Of a stretch of DNA of 64,000 nt, positions 36,756 to 45,844 are shown in pieces. Within the stretch, counting starts at the first letter, position 1. Every line of letters begins with the position of its first letter. The position numbers were made by a program, and so were the translations under genes. Below the pieces are notes generated by a model. The model searched no databases and was not told the origin of the DNA. It worked only from the letters and a program-made list of their open reading frames with translations. The stretch comes from Gammaproteobacteria bacterium. Its GTDB lineage: Bacteria; Pseudomonadota; Gammaproteobacteria; Steroidobacterales; GCA-2729495. The DNA lies in assembly GCA_030583605.1 (NCBI GenBank), contig CP129466.1, positions 1,929,001 through 1,993,000 of the forward strand, given 5' to 3'.

Positions 36756-37739
36756 GTGATATCTGATACTGAAAACGTTTATCCACCCTGGCTTTCAGCG
36801 GCCCGGCAGGCATTGCAGGGCATGCTGGAGCGGCAGCAGCTACCGCAAGCCTTGCTGCTGCAAGGGCCCGCGGGGGTTGGGCGTCGTTACCTCGGGTTGG
36901 AAATTGCTGCGCGCCTGCTGCGGGTCGCGGTGCCCGGAGTCGCAGCGCATGGAATCACTGACGGCGAGTCGGGGCTCGGCCATCCTGACTTTCTCGAGGT
37001 GACGCCGGCAGTCGACAAGCGAAGTATTTCGGTTGATCAGGTCCGGGATGTCATTTCCTTCCAGCAACTCACCGGCCTTAAGGGACGCGATCGTGTCGTG
37101 ATGGTTGTGCCCGCCGACGCAATGACCCTGTCGGCTGCCAACAGCCTGCTCAAGACGCTGGAGGAACCGCCCGACGGGTCGATGATCATTCTCATCACGG
37201 AGTCGGCCGCTCGCCTTCCGGCAACTCTGTTGAGTCGTTGTCATCGCTTGACCATCGGTATTCCGGGACGCGCAGAGGCGCTGTCATGGCTGCGTCGGTT
37301 TGCCCCCGACGAGAATTGGGACCTGCTGCTCGAATTTGCCCTGGATGCGCCGTTTGCAGCGCTTCAACTACAACGGAATGGATTTGCAGCGCAGGCCGCC
37401 CGATACCAGGAAGAACTCGACGCAATAAGCCGCGGGCGAACAGCGGCGCGCATGGTCGCCAAACGCTGGGCTCTGGCAGATCCGGGGATATTGCTTCGCT
37501 GGCTGTACGGCCACGTATCGCGGTCTGTTCGGCAAGCGTGCGAATCCGATGAGACAGCAGGCACGAGACGCTTGCAAAACGTGGCGGATCGGCTATACAT
37601 GCGTCGGCTGATCCAGCGTCTGCGCCTGATCGAGGAAGTCTATCGAACGCGCGATACCGGCCTGAATCACGAACTGCAACTCATGGCCTTGCTGATGGAC
37701 TGGCAAGACACGACAACGGACGCGAAACGAGGCGGTTAA
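36756..37739 (+). CDS. holB: DNA polymerase III delta' subunit
   Basis: 327 residues, AAA+ clamp-loader subunit. The P-loop is degenerate, GPAGVGRRY with Arg for the lysine, as expected because delta' does not hydrolyse ATP. The SRC-type element is preserved in LLSRCHRL and the sensor region in DAMTLSAANSLLKTLEEPP. Start taken as GTG 36756, with no obvious Shine-Dalgarno sequence, so initiation is uncertain. The zinc-module cysteines of many bacterial clamp loaders are not apparent. Confidence 0.92.
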   Translation: MISDTENVYPPWLSAARQALQGMLERQQLPQALLLQGPAGVGRRYLGLEIAARLLRVAVPGVAAHGITDGESGLGHPDFLEVTPAVDKRSISVDQVRDVISFQQLTGLKGRDRVVMVVPADAMTLSAANSLLKTLEEPPDGSMIILITESAARLPATLLSRCHRLTIGIPGRAEALSWLRRFAPDENWDLLLEFALDAPFAALQLQRNGFAAQAARYQEELDAISRGRTAARMVAKRWALADPGILLRWLYGHVSRSVRQACESDETAGTRRLQNVADRLYMRRLIQRLRLIEEVYRTRDTGLNHELQLMALLMDWQDTTTDAKRGG

Positions 37740-37743
37740 CCGA

Positions 37744-38082
37744 ATGGCGAAGCCGGGACTTCTGACGCTGACCATCAAGGACAAGAGCGCGCTGTATCTC
37801 GCTTATATGCCGTTCGTTCGCAACGGCGGGCTTTTCATACCAACCAACAGCAGTTATCGGCTCGGCGACGAAGTCTTTATGCTTCTCAATCTCATGGGGG
37901 AGGACGAGAAGATACCGGTAGCCGGCAAGGTAATCTGGGTCACACCCAAAGGCGCCCAGGGCAAGCGCACGGCGGGGATCGGTGTCCAGTTCAGCGATCA
38001 GGATGGTGGTGCGACCCAGAAGAAGATTGAAAACTACCTCGCGGGCGCCCTCGGCGGCGATAAACCAACGCACACGATGTAG
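37744..38082 (+). CDS. pilZ: PilZ-domain protein, type IV pilus assembly PilZ type
   Basis: 112 residues made only of a PilZ domain (FVRNGGLFIP, GKVIWVTPKG, GIGVQF). It lacks the N-terminal RxxxR c-di-GMP motif, as does Pseudomonas PilZ, which is encoded at the same place after tmk-holB. That protein interacts with PilB/FimX in type IV pilus assembly. GGCGG before ATG 37744. Convergent with the cyclic-nucleotide-binding gene. Confidence 0.92.
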   Translation: MAKPGLLTLTIKDKSALYLAYMPFVRNGGLFIPTNSSYRLGDEVFMLLNLMGEDEKIPVAGKVIWVTPKGAQGKRTAGIGVQFSDQDGGATQKKIENYLAGALGGDKPTHTM

Positions 38083-38100
38083 GGGCGCACCGCGCGCGAA

Positions 38101-39165
38101 TCAAGCCCGCCGATCGGAAACGCTCAGCCCGCTTTTCAGCACTCGCGTATCGAATCCACGTTCGTTCAGAATGAATGCAGCGGCCGAACTTCGCCTGCCC
38201 GTGTCGCAACAAACGACGTAGGTCAGGGATGGATCCAGAGTGCCGAGCTTCAGGCGAATGAAATACAGCGGAAGATTGATCGCGCCCGGCTCGTGAAAGG
38301 TCTCGAACTCGCTGGGCAGACGGACGTCAAGCCATTTCCCGCCTTTGGCAACGATCTGGCGGGCATCCTGCAGCGTGACCCAGTCGAGCATCGGCTCATT
38401 GAGCAGCGTCCTGAAATCTTCCTTCCCCAGGCGCATCAGGGAGCCGTCGGTCAGCATGGAGACAGTCGCATTGCGGCGGGTTTCGGAAATAAGCGCTTCC
38501 TCGCCGAACGTATCGCCGACCGTCAGTTCGGCCAGCTTGATGCCTTCCTTGTTCAGCGGAGTCTCTCGTGTCACGCTGCACCGACCTTGGGTGATCACGT
38601 AAAAGTAGTCGCCGTGGTCGCCCTGCTTGATGATCACTTCCCCGGCATTGCAGTTCACTTTCTGCATGCGCATGAAAACCGCCTGAATATTCGCCGGCGG
38701 TACCCGGTGAAACGCCTTCGTCTGCAGCAACGTGGTCATCCAATCATCGGGGGCCGGTGCGGTTTGCGTGGTATTCAGATCCCGGACCTCGTAACTGCCG
38801 GTCTGGTCCCAGGTCAGCATGACGTCCAGGAGTTCCGCATCAACACGGATATATTCCACGGAATCGGCTGCCTTGGCCGTCCAGCGGCGCGGCAACGTGG
38901 GTGCGAGCGGGTTGCGCGCCTCGTCGCTGCCCGCCCGAATTGATTTCAGTCCGCCTTCCTGGTTCGTCAGTTGCAGCGTGCCCTTCACCAGGTAGTAGGT
39001 ATGGCGGTCGGCATCGCCCTCCCGGAACAGCACTTTGCCGCTCTCCAGCTGTAGCACCTGGATCTTTTTCGCTAGGGCCGCAATGTTTTCGCGCTTCAGG
39101 CTGTCCAGTGGGGAAAAGGTTCGCAGAACCTCGATGTTGACTGGGGTTTCTGACATGCCTGACAA
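38101..39165 (-). CDS. Double cyclic-nucleotide-binding domain protein with C-terminal rhodanese domain
   Basis: 354 residues. Two cNMP-binding-like beta-barrels: a poorly conserved one (about 18-115, GKVLFREGDADRHTYYLVKGTLQL) and a better one (about 140-245, GEVIIKQGDHGDYFYVITQGRCSV, then GDTFGEEALISETRRNATVSML, the phosphate-binding cassette). A rhodanese domain follows (255-350) with active-site Cys320 in VCCDTGRRS. No HTH or kinase domain, so it should sense a nucleotide and act through sulfur transfer or protein contact; this is inference. Starts at 39165 and 39156 are both possible. It stands alone between convergent pilZ and the upstream beta-oxidation gene. Confidence 0.88.
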   Translation of the reverse strand: MSGMSETPVNIEVLRTFSPLDSLKRENIAALAKKIQVLQLESGKVLFREGDADRHTYYLVKGTLQLTNQEGGLKSIRAGSDEARNPLAPTLPRRWTAKAADSVEYIRVDAELLDVMLTWDQTGSYEVRDLNTTQTAPAPDDWMTTLLQTKAFHRVPPANIQAVFMRMQKVNCNAGEVIIKQGDHGDYFYVITQGRCSVTRETPLNKEGIKLAELTVGDTFGEEALISETRRNATVSMLTDGSLMRLGKEDFRTLLNEPMLDWVTLQDARQIVAKGGKWLDVRLPSEFETFHEPGAINLPLYFIRLKLGTLDPSLTYVVCCDTGRRSSAAAFILNERGFDTRVLKSGLSVSDRRA

Positions 39166-39259
39166 GCCGGTCGCTACTGGTGAGAACCGAACATCCCGCT
39201 CAGATCGAGCGCGCGGCTATTGTAACCACAAGGGTTTACCTCAGGTAAGGCTTGCGTTC

Positions 39260-41314
39260 TCATCTGTCCCTGAATAGTTGCCACCCGGCAGAAGGCTTGA
39301 AGCGGGGCCCAAGTCGTAAAGTCAAATCCGTCAGGCTGGCGATTATGCCGTCGATGCCCTGACCGACGGCATAATGCAACGGCCCGCCGCGAAACGGCGC
39401 GAAGCCCGTTCCGAAGATGACGCCGGCGTCGATCAGATCCGCGTCATCCACGATTTTCTCCTGCAGACATTGGGCTGATTCATTCAACAGCGCCATGACG
39501 AGTCGTTCCCGGACGGCTGCCAGGTCCCGGCCGGACGTTGGAGACCTCACCGGGCGACGATCCTGATAGCGATAAAAGCCCTGTCCTGTTTTGACTCCCA
39601 ATGCTCCGCTGGCCACCTTTCGCTGCAACTCCGGATCGATCGGGCGCCCGAGCAGCGGCGCGAGCATGTGCGCCACCTTCAGCGCGATGTCCAGACCGAC
39701 CGAATCGGCCAGTTCGATCGGGCCCATCGGCATACCAAAATCGGTCGCAGCCCGATCGATGTCGGCAATCGGGATGCCTTCCTGCGCGAGAGTCATCGCC
39801 TCGGCAAGGTAGGGCGCCAGAATGCGGTTCACGAGGAATCCTGGCCGGCTCCGGCACGGCAGCGGCAGTTTGCCAAGCTGGCGGACGAACGCCAGGCCGG
39901 CCCCTGCGGCCCCGGTCGATGTGGCAGGCGTTTGCACCACCTCCACAAGGGGGAGCTTTGCCACCGGGTTGAAGAAATGCAGGCCAATCAGCCGACTGGG
40001 GTTTTGCAGGCCGCCTGCCAGGTCCTCCACAGGTATGCTGCTCGTATTGGTGGCGAGCACGCAGTCGTGCGGCACCCGCTTCTCCAGCGAACGCAACAGG
40101 TCCTGCTTGGCCGCCAGATCCTCGAAGATGGCTTCGATCACTATGCCCGCCGATTGCGCTCCATCGCCTGCGACATCGGCTTTCAGGCGCTGCCGCGCCG
40201 CCAGGCGGGCTTCAGGCGAAACCAGCCTGCGCTGGAACAGGTGCTCTGCACGCGTCAGCGCCGGTTCGATAAATTTCGCCTCGCGGTCCTGCAGCGTGAC
40301 CTGCAATCCCTGGAGCGCGCACCAAGCCGCGATATCGCCACCCATGACACCGGCGCCGACGACATGGACCCGCTCGATCGGGGCCCGCGCCCGCCCTGCC
40401 AGCTTCTTCAGGCGATCCTGCAGGAAGAAGACGCGAACGAGGTTGCGCGAGGTCTCGGTGACTGCGAGGCGGCCGAACGATCCCGCCTCCGCCTCGAACC
40501 CGGAGGCCATGCCGCGCCGACCGCCGTGCGCGCACCAGAGGTCGATCATCGCGAAGGGTGCCGGGTAATGACGCGGGTTGGCCTTACGGGCCGCCTTCTG
40601 GCGCAGTCCGCGCGCCACAAAACCGCGTACTGGCGTCGTGGCCAGCAGGCTGTCCACCAGCGGCACCTTTCTGCGCAATGGCTCGCGGGCGATGAGATCA
40701 ATCGCAGCCTGCCGCCAGTCGCTACCCGGCACCACGCGGTCCACGAGGCCACAGGCGAGCGCTTCCTCAACCGTGATGGAGCGGCCCGTCAGCATCAGTT
40801 CCATGCCCTTGCGCACGCCGAGCAGGCGCACGATCCGCACCGTGCCGCCGAATCCGGGGTGAAGCCCAAGCTGAACCTCAGGAAGACCCAGGCATGGTTT
40901 TTCGACTGCCAGCGCCAGGCGCCAGGTGGTGGCGAGAGTCAACTCCAGACCGCCTCCCAGCGTGACGCCGTTCAGGACCGATACGGTCGGAAAGGGCAGG
41001 CTCTCCAGCCGGAGCAACAGCTGCTGGCCGAGTGCGGAGACATTCGAGGCATCCGCGGCGGTGCGGATCGCAGGAAACTCGTTGATATCCGCGCCGGCAA
41101 TGAACGATCCTTCCTTCTTCGAGTGTATGACCAGTCCGCGCAATGGGGTTGCCTCGAGCGCCGACAGCACCACCTGCAATTCGCCCATTACCGCACGAGA
41201 GAGCACATTGGCCGAGGCATCCCGCTTGTCGATCGCCAGCCAGCCGATGCCGGCGTCGTCGAATTCCAGGGACCAGTGGTCGATGGGTGGAATCGCCGGC
41301 GCGGATTTGCTCAT
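39260..41314 (-). CDS. Fatty acid oxidation complex alpha subunit (enoyl-CoA hydratase/3-hydroxyacyl-CoA dehydrogenase)
   Basis: 684 residues, close to FadB/FadJ (about 715-730). N-terminal crotonase domain with FIAGADINEF, the catalytic glutamates in GGGLELTLATTWRLA and LPEVQLGLHPGFGG; then the dehydrogenase domain with VVGAGVMGGDIAAW, ATNTSSIPV, GLHFFNPV and RPGFLVNRIL. It hydrates enoyl-CoA and oxidises L-3-hydroxyacyl-CoA with NAD+. No thiolase (FadA/FadI) gene adjoins it, so I do not choose between FadB and FadJ. It overlaps the preceding hydrolase gene by 4 nt. Confidence 0.93.
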   Translation of the reverse strand: MSKSAPAIPPIDHWSLEFDDAGIGWLAIDKRDASANVLSRAVMGELQVVLSALEATPLRGLVIHSKKEGSFIAGADINEFPAIRTAADASNVSALGQQLLLRLESLPFPTVSVLNGVTLGGGLELTLATTWRLALAVEKPCLGLPEVQLGLHPGFGGTVRIVRLLGVRKGMELMLTGRSITVEEALACGLVDRVVPGSDWRQAAIDLIAREPLRRKVPLVDSLLATTPVRGFVARGLRQKAARKANPRHYPAPFAMIDLWCAHGGRRGMASGFEAEAGSFGRLAVTETSRNLVRVFFLQDRLKKLAGRARAPIERVHVVGAGVMGGDIAAWCALQGLQVTLQDREAKFIEPALTRAEHLFQRRLVSPEARLAARQRLKADVAGDGAQSAGIVIEAIFEDLAAKQDLLRSLEKRVPHDCVLATNTSSIPVEDLAGGLQNPSRLIGLHFFNPVAKLPLVEVVQTPATSTGAAGAGLAFVRQLGKLPLPCRSRPGFLVNRILAPYLAEAMTLAQEGIPIADIDRAATDFGMPMGPIELADSVGLDIALKVAHMLAPLLGRPIDPELQRKVASGALGVKTGQGFYRYQDRRPVRSPTSGRDLAAVRERLVMALLNESAQCLQEKIVDDADLIDAGVIFGTGFAPFRGGPLHYAVGQGIDGIIASLTDLTLRLGPRFKPSAGWQLFRDR

Positions 41315-42051
41315 TTACGTGATACCTCGAAATCGCAGACCAGTGGCAGGTGATCCGAAAAACTCACACGGGGTATACGAAAATCCGTGACTTCGATTTC
41401 AGGTCCGCACAGGATGAAGTCCAGCTCCATCCGCGGCGCCCGGCTCGGGAAAGAGGGGAGACGGTTCGTATTCGCGCTGCGCAGCCCCAGCGCCTCCTTG
41501 AAGAGGAATATCTCGTTTTCCCCCCAGAAGGTATTGAAGTCACCAGCGACGATCACCGGTTTCGTGCACCGCTTGACCAGCTCATAGAGATGGCGGAGCT
41601 GGAAATGACGGTGCCGGTACTTCAAGGACAGGTGCACCAGGAATACGGCAATATCGTCCGTTTCCAGCTCAATGATCAGCCGCTTGATGCCGGTGTCGAA
41701 GTAGTGAAATCGTTCCCCGGTGACGCTCGGTCGGGCCAGGAACGCGTTGGCCTGCTTGCGAATGATGGGCAGATACTGGTTGACCGAATCCTCACCGTAC
41801 TTGCACTCGTAAAGCGAATAGCGCCCCAGGGCCTTGGCAATCGCTTCCGCCTGGTTGACGCGACCGCTGCGTACGGACCCGATGTCGACCTCGATCAGGC
41901 CAATGATGTCCGGGTCTTCGTGCTGCAGAAACGTGATGATGTTCTCCAGGGTACCGGGATTGCCGAACAGGTAGCCGGCACCCGGAACCGGCATTCGGGA
42001 GGGCGATCCGGCACCGACGGCGTAGCGCATGTTGTAGACAACCAGACGCAT
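41311..42051 (-). CDS. Endonuclease/exonuclease/phosphatase (EEP) family protein
   Basis: 246 residues. The EEP metal-dependent hydrolase pattern is present: VYNMRY start, IIGLIEVD (metal-binding Glu), VHLSLKYRHRHFQ, AGDFNTFWGENE (Asp/Asn) and the final SDHLPLVCDF (catalytic Asp-His). No signal peptide, so probably cytoplasmic. The substrate may be DNA, phosphoinositides or sphingolipids; it cannot be told from sequence. Its stop overlaps the fatty-acid oxidation gene start (ATGA), so the two are translationally coupled, which hints at lipid metabolism. Confidence 0.88.
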   Translation of the reverse strand: MRLVVYNMRYAVGAGSPSRMPVPGAGYLFGNPGTLENIITFLQHEDPDIIGLIEVDIGSVRSGRVNQAEAIAKALGRYSLYECKYGEDSVNQYLPIIRKQANAFLARPSVTGERFHYFDTGIKRLIIELETDDIAVFLVHLSLKYRHRHFQLRHLYELVKRCTKPVIVAGDFNTFWGENEIFLFKEALGLRSANTNRLPSFPSRAPRMELDFILCGPEIEVTDFRIPRVSFSDHLPLVCDFEVSRK

Positions 42052-42164
42052 GTCCTTGACAGTTTAATTCCTAGTCGCCGATGTTAGGAAACGCCGCGGG
42101 ACACGATACAGCAGACCGGGCCATTGGCCGGGGATCTTCCGCAGGCGCTGGAAGGAGAGGGTAG

Positions 42165-42620
42165 ATGACCGAGAGTAATCCCATTCGCGTTTTCGTGACG
42201 CATCTGTTCACGGAGCACCCCGACTACCTGAAGGTCTTCGAGTATCTGGAGAGCCGGCCGAATTTTTTCTACCGGAACTGCAGCCGCCCGGATGCCAAAC
42301 CAGCCAGTAACGACAGCGAACCGGTTAAAGAGGAGTTGAGGCGGCAGATACAACTCGCCGAAATTGTCATACTTCCCGTGACTCTCTTCATCCTGAACCC
42401 GGTGCTGATCACTTTCCAGGTCGATGCAGCCAAGGGCCTCAAGAAACCCGTGCTGGCAATCAAATCCTTTGGAGAGACGGTTGCCATCAGGAAGTCCGTG
42501 CTGGATAACGCGGACGATACGGTCGACTGGAATAACCGGGCGATTACCGAGGCGATCAAACGACTGGCACGCCACGACAACTCCGGGGAGTGGGAAACCA
42601 TCGAGTTCAAGCTCGACTGA
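42165..42620 (+). CDS. TIR-like (DUF1863/ThsB-type) domain protein, probable
   Basis: 151 residues with a flavodoxin-like pattern. The opening IRVFVTHLFTEHPDYLKVFEYL, a short FFYRNCSRPD segment, then KEELRRQIQLAEIVILPVT and a DAAKGLKKPVLAIKSFG strand-helix resemble the MTH538/ThsB-like TIR family (strand A, alpha, 'R..S' loop, an Asp/Glu helix, 'vigl.s'). Proteins of this group can make cyclic ADP-ribose signals or bind nucleotides; the catalytic Glu is not certain here. AAGGAGAGGG before ATG is a strong ribosome-binding site. No ThsA, caspase or pore effector gene is adjacent. Family call by eye only. Confidence 0.62.
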   Translation: MTESNPIRVFVTHLFTEHPDYLKVFEYLESRPNFFYRNCSRPDAKPASNDSEPVKEELRRQIQLAEIVILPVTLFILNPVLITFQVDAAKGLKKPVLAIKSFGETVAIRKSVLDNADDTVDWNNRAITEAIKRLARHDNSGEWETIEFKLD

Positions 42621-42792
42621 ACCGGGACGGCGGCAATGTAGACCGCGGCGGGTGTGGCACCGTGCCGCGCTTGGCGCCTCCTTTGCCAATGCAGTAATAT
42701 CCGCCGCTCCACACGTGGCTGTCTGCCGGCGTGCGCCACGTATGTGAGATTCCCATCTCGGACCGTACTTCCTGACTGCCTGGTTTTGAATC

Positions 42793-43824
42793 ATGACCAT
42801 CCAAACAGACGCGCTCATCGTCGGGGCTGGCCCTTGCGGTATTTTCCAGATTTTTGAACTGGGACTGCTGGGCATACGTGCCGAAATCGTGGATTCCTTG
42901 CCGGCAGTTGGCGGGCAATGTGCATGGCTGTATCCGGACAAGCCCATCTACGACATTCCGGCGGTACCTGTCTGCACCGGCCAGGAACTCGTCGATTTGC
43001 TGATGAAGCAGATTGCGCCATTCAATGCCGGATTCCACCTGGGCCAGGAGGTAGTCGACCTGAAAGCCGAAGACGGGCTGTTCAGGGTGCGGACCAGTCT
43101 TGGCACCGAGTTCATCGCCAGGACCGTTTTCATCGCCGGTGGGGTCGGTTCATTTCAGCCGCGCAAACTGAAGCTTGCAGAAATCGACGCGCTCGAAGAG
43201 AAGTCCGTGCATTACCGGGTGAGGGAACCTGGTCGATTCAAGGGCATGAACCTGATGATCCTGGGCGGTGGCGATTCGGCCCTCGACTGGGCCCTGGCAC
43301 TGGCGCCACAGGCGGCCCGGCTGACACTGGTCCATCGATCAGATCAGTTCCGTGCCGCTCCGGCCTCGATGGCAGCGTTCCGCTCGCTGGTTGCAGCCGG
43401 CAAGGCAGACCTGATCGAGTTCGGTAATGCGACTGATTACAAAGCCGATGGTGATCGCCTCACCCAGGTGACCGTGACGCAGGACGACGGCAAGGTTCAT
43501 TCCGTCGACGCCGATCACCTGTTTGCATTCTTCGGAATGTCACCGAAGCTCGGGCCAATCGCCGAATGGGGTCTCGAAATGCAACGCAAGGCGCTGAAGG
43601 TCGATACGGCGACTTTCCAGACCAGCATGCCGGGCGTGTTTGCCATCGGCGACATCTGCGACTACCCGGGGAAGAAAAAACTGATTCTCAGCGGATTCCA
43701 CGAGGCTGCGCTGGCCGCATTTGCCGCGAAGGCACTGCTCGAGCCGGGCAAGAAGGTTCATCTGCAATACACCACGACCAGCCCGATCATGCAACAGCGC
43801 CTCGGGGTCGCGGAGGGCGCCTGA
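42793..43824 (+). CDS. Ferredoxin-NADP+ reductase of the thioredoxin-reductase-like type
   Basis: 343 residues. FAD motif [34 protein letters not shown] motif [14 protein letters not shown] and the C-terminal [30 protein letters not shown] define this flavoprotein group. The redox-active CxxC of true thioredoxin reductases is missing, and the C-terminal extension is that of FNR-2 enzymes (YumC-like). It transfers electrons between NADPH and ferredoxin or flavodoxin in the cytoplasm. Followed by glpQ after 24 nt. Confidence 0.93.
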   Translation: MTIQTDALIVGAGPCGIFQIFELGLLGIRAEIVDSLPAVGGQCAWLYPDKPIYDIPAVPVCTGQELVDLLMKQIAPFNAGFHLGQEVVDLKAEDGLFRVRTSLGTEFIARTVFIAGGVGSFQPRKLKLAEIDALEEKSVHYRVREPGRFKGMNLMILGGGDSALDWALALAPQAARLTLVHRSDQFRAAPASMAAFRSLVAAGKADLIEFGNATDYKADGDRLTQVTVTQDDGKVHSVDADHLFAFFGMSPKLGPIAEWGLEMQRKALKVDTATFQTSMPGVFAIGDICDYPGKKKLILSGFHEAALAAFAAKALLEPGKKVHLQYTTTSPIMQQRLGVAEGA

Positions 43825-43848
43825 GCCGCGCGCCGGGAGGCTGATTCC

Positions 43849-44790
43849 GTGCCGCGTTCCCGCCCCATCGTCATCGCTCATCGCGGGGCCAGCGGCTATC
43901 TTCCTGAACACACGCTCGTGAGCAAGGCGCTCGCGGTGGGCATGGGGGCCGATTTCATCGAGCAGGATGTCGTGGCGACACGCGACGCCGAACTGATCGT
44001 GTTCCACGACCTCACGCTCGAGTGCATGACCGACGTCAACGAGCGGTTTCCCGGGCGGGCACGCGCTGATGGCCGCTATTACTGCGTGGACTTTTCGCTG
44101 GCGGAAATTCGCTCACTGCGGGTGAGTGAAAGACGCCGTGCGGACGGGACCGCACCGCGATATCCGGATCGATTTCCCAAGGATGCGGGGCACTTCCCAA
44201 TACCGACCCTGGAGGAAGAAGTTCGCTTCGCCAATGGCTTGAGCCGCTCAACCGGCCGCCCTATCGGCCTCTACCCAGAGATCAAGGACCCGGAATGGCA
44301 CCGGGAGCAGGGGATCGACCTCAGCCGGAAACTCGTGGATATGCTGGTGAAGCATGGCTACCCGGCAACGCCAGGCCAGGTGTTTGTGCAATGCTTCGAT
44401 CCGCTGGAACTGCAGCGATTGCGCACGGAATTGCGCTGTCCGTTCCCGCTGGTACAGCTGATCGACAAGCACGCGGGTAGTGTGTCTCCCGACGCACTAC
44501 GACAAATCGCGAACTACGCCGACGCAATTGGCCCCTCCATTGATCTGGTCTGTCGTCGGCAGCAACCCGGCTCGGCCGCTTTGGCGTACAGCTCGCTGAT
44601 CGCCGATGCGCATGCCGCCGGCCTGAAGGTTCACCCTTACACCTTTCGTCGTGATGACTTGCCGGAAGGCTTCCGCGATCTCACGGAACTCCTCGACGTC
44701 GTCCTGCTCCGGCTGGATGCCGACGGCCTGTTTACGGATTTCCCGGACCTGGCGAAGGGGTTCATCGATCAGCGCTTCCCGGCGCGCTGA
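43849..44790 (+). CDS. glpQ: Glycerophosphodiester phosphodiesterase
   Basis: 313 residues, GTG start with GGGAGG 8 nt upstream. GDPD motifs: AHRGASGYLPEHT, ADFIEQDVVATRDAELIVFHD and the late LHPYTFR equivalent (VHPYTFRRDDLP). Hydrolyses glycerophosphodiesters to glycerol-3-phosphate and an alcohol. The size and PEHT form resemble periplasmic GlpQ, but there is no signal peptide: the protein starts directly with PRSRPIVIAHRG, so it may be cytoplasmic like UgpQ. Convergent with the ccm operon. Confidence 0.92.
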   Translation: MPRSRPIVIAHRGASGYLPEHTLVSKALAVGMGADFIEQDVVATRDAELIVFHDLTLECMTDVNERFPGRARADGRYYCVDFSLAEIRSLRVSERRRADGTAPRYPDRFPKDAGHFPIPTLEEEVRFANGLSRSTGRPIGLYPEIKDPEWHREQGIDLSRKLVDMLVKHGYPATPGQVFVQCFDPLELQRLRTELRCPFPLVQLIDKHAGSVSPDALRQIANYADAIGPSIDLVCRRQQPGSAALAYSSLIADAHAAGLKVHPYTFRRDDLPEGFRDLTELLDVVLLRLDADGLFTDFPDLAKGFIDQRFPAR

Positions 44791-44816
44791 AACTCGGGCT
44801 GTAGCCGATCAAATGC

Positions 44817-44844
44817 GCATAATGTATATTATGTTAAATTATGC
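44817..44844. repeat. Three ATTATG half-sites at 10-bp spacing
   Basis: In an AT-rich gap between convergent glpQ and ccmI: CATAAT (44818-44823) facing ATTATG (44828-44833), then a direct copy ATTATG at 44838-44843. The outer arms GCATAAT and ATTATGC also pair. Could be a protein-binding site or a weak terminator hairpin; no T-run follows. Confidence 0.35.
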
Positions 44845-44905
44845 CTGTTGCGCCTGAAACGCGATCAACCAAACCTTCGATCGTCATAGGCCCAATGTGA
44901 AATTG

Positions 44906-45844
44906 TTATTGGATCACCTTATCGATGAGGATTTCGGTGGGTTGTCCGGACGGCGGTCCGCTGCGCCAGGTCGTCTCACCATACACGTCCCCGATTGCGG
45001 CCTTGGCGTCCCCGCTATTGGTCAGGCGTGCGGTCAACTGAATCGCCGCGAGCGCAGCGAGCGATTCGCCAGGCGCCATCCTGTCGGCGTCGGAAATCAC
45101 AAGCTCCAGCGGCAATTCCGCTGGGGACCGCCGGACGACCGCCAGGGGCGGCCCGCTGGCGCCTGGGGCCCGCGCGATCAGGAACAATGTGGCTCCGGGC
45201 GTTACCTTACCCGCCAACTCCGGCGCGATCCGCACCCGGACGGAAACAGCTCCCTCCCCGGCCTGATTGTTGGCGCTGCTGTCTGTTGCAGTCGGCGCAT
45301 CCAGAGCGGCCAGTTGCTGCTCGAGTAGCTTTCGTACCTCCGGCGGCGGTGAAAGATCGAGTAATTGCCTCCACCGCGACTTCGCAGTCTCGACGTCGCC
45401 AAGGCCCAACGATCTGATGCCGCCGTACCAGAGCGCTTTGGCATGCCGGGAATTCCGCTTCAGGACCTCGTCGATGAGGTTGCCGGGTTCGCCCTGCAGG
45501 GCAGAACTGTCGGTAAGTACAGCGGCTTCGACGTACGCCATGATCATGTCGTCGTCTGCATCGCCAAGATTCATCGCCTGCCGATAGGCGTCACGGGCTT
45601 GTGCAACGTGTCCCTGCGCAAGATAGGCGTCGCCCATTGATGCCCAGCCATTGACATCTCGCGGGGACGACCAGGGGTAGTCAGAAACCGTGACATAGCC
45701 CAGTACGACCGCAACTGGCAGAAACAGAGCCGTCACCAGTGCTGCAATGGGTGCGTGCCCTTCTTTCCGACGCATCAACGGCACCGCGATACAGGCGATG
45801 GCCACCAGTGTCGCCACGATCGACCATGCCAGAAACGTTGTCAC
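44906..45844 (-). CDS. ccmI: Cytochrome c biogenesis protein with TPR domain
   Basis: 312 residues. Two N-terminal membrane helices (about 4-22 and 33-52), a periplasmic TPR region (GWASMGDAYLAQGHVAQARDAYRQAM and following) and a C-terminal CcmI/CycH beta-domain (VSVRVRIAPELAGKV...). It holds apocytochrome c for haem ligation by CcmF/H. Last gene of the ccm operon; overlaps ccmH by 4 nt. Confidence 0.92.
   Translation of the reverse strand: MTTFLAWSIVATLVAIACIAVPLMRRKEGHAPIAALVTALFLPVAVVLGYVTVSDYPWSSPRDVNGWASMGDAYLAQGHVAQARDAYRQAMNLGDADDDMIMAYVEAAVLTDSSALQGEPGNLIDEVLKRNSRHAKALWYGGIRSLGLGDVETAKSRWRQLLDLSPPPEVRKLLEQQLAALDAPTATDSSANNQAGEGAVSVRVRIAPELAGKVTPGATLFLIARAPGASGPPLAVVRRSPAELPLELVISDADRMAPGESLAALAAIQLTARLTNSGDAKAAIGDVYGETTWRSGPPSGQPTEILIDKVIQ

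Noticed and set aside
39668..41353. Long plus-strand open frame (about 560 codons) opposite the fatty-acid oxidation gene
   Set aside because: It is antisense to a gene with complete catalytic motifs, has a Arg/Gln/His-rich composition without family features, and reflects GC-rich codon bias.
42165..43824. Thoeris-type defence system around the TIR-like protein
   Set aside because: No ThsA (SIR2/Macro-type) or other effector gene is adjacent; the next gene is a ferredoxin-NADP reductase-like flavoprotein.
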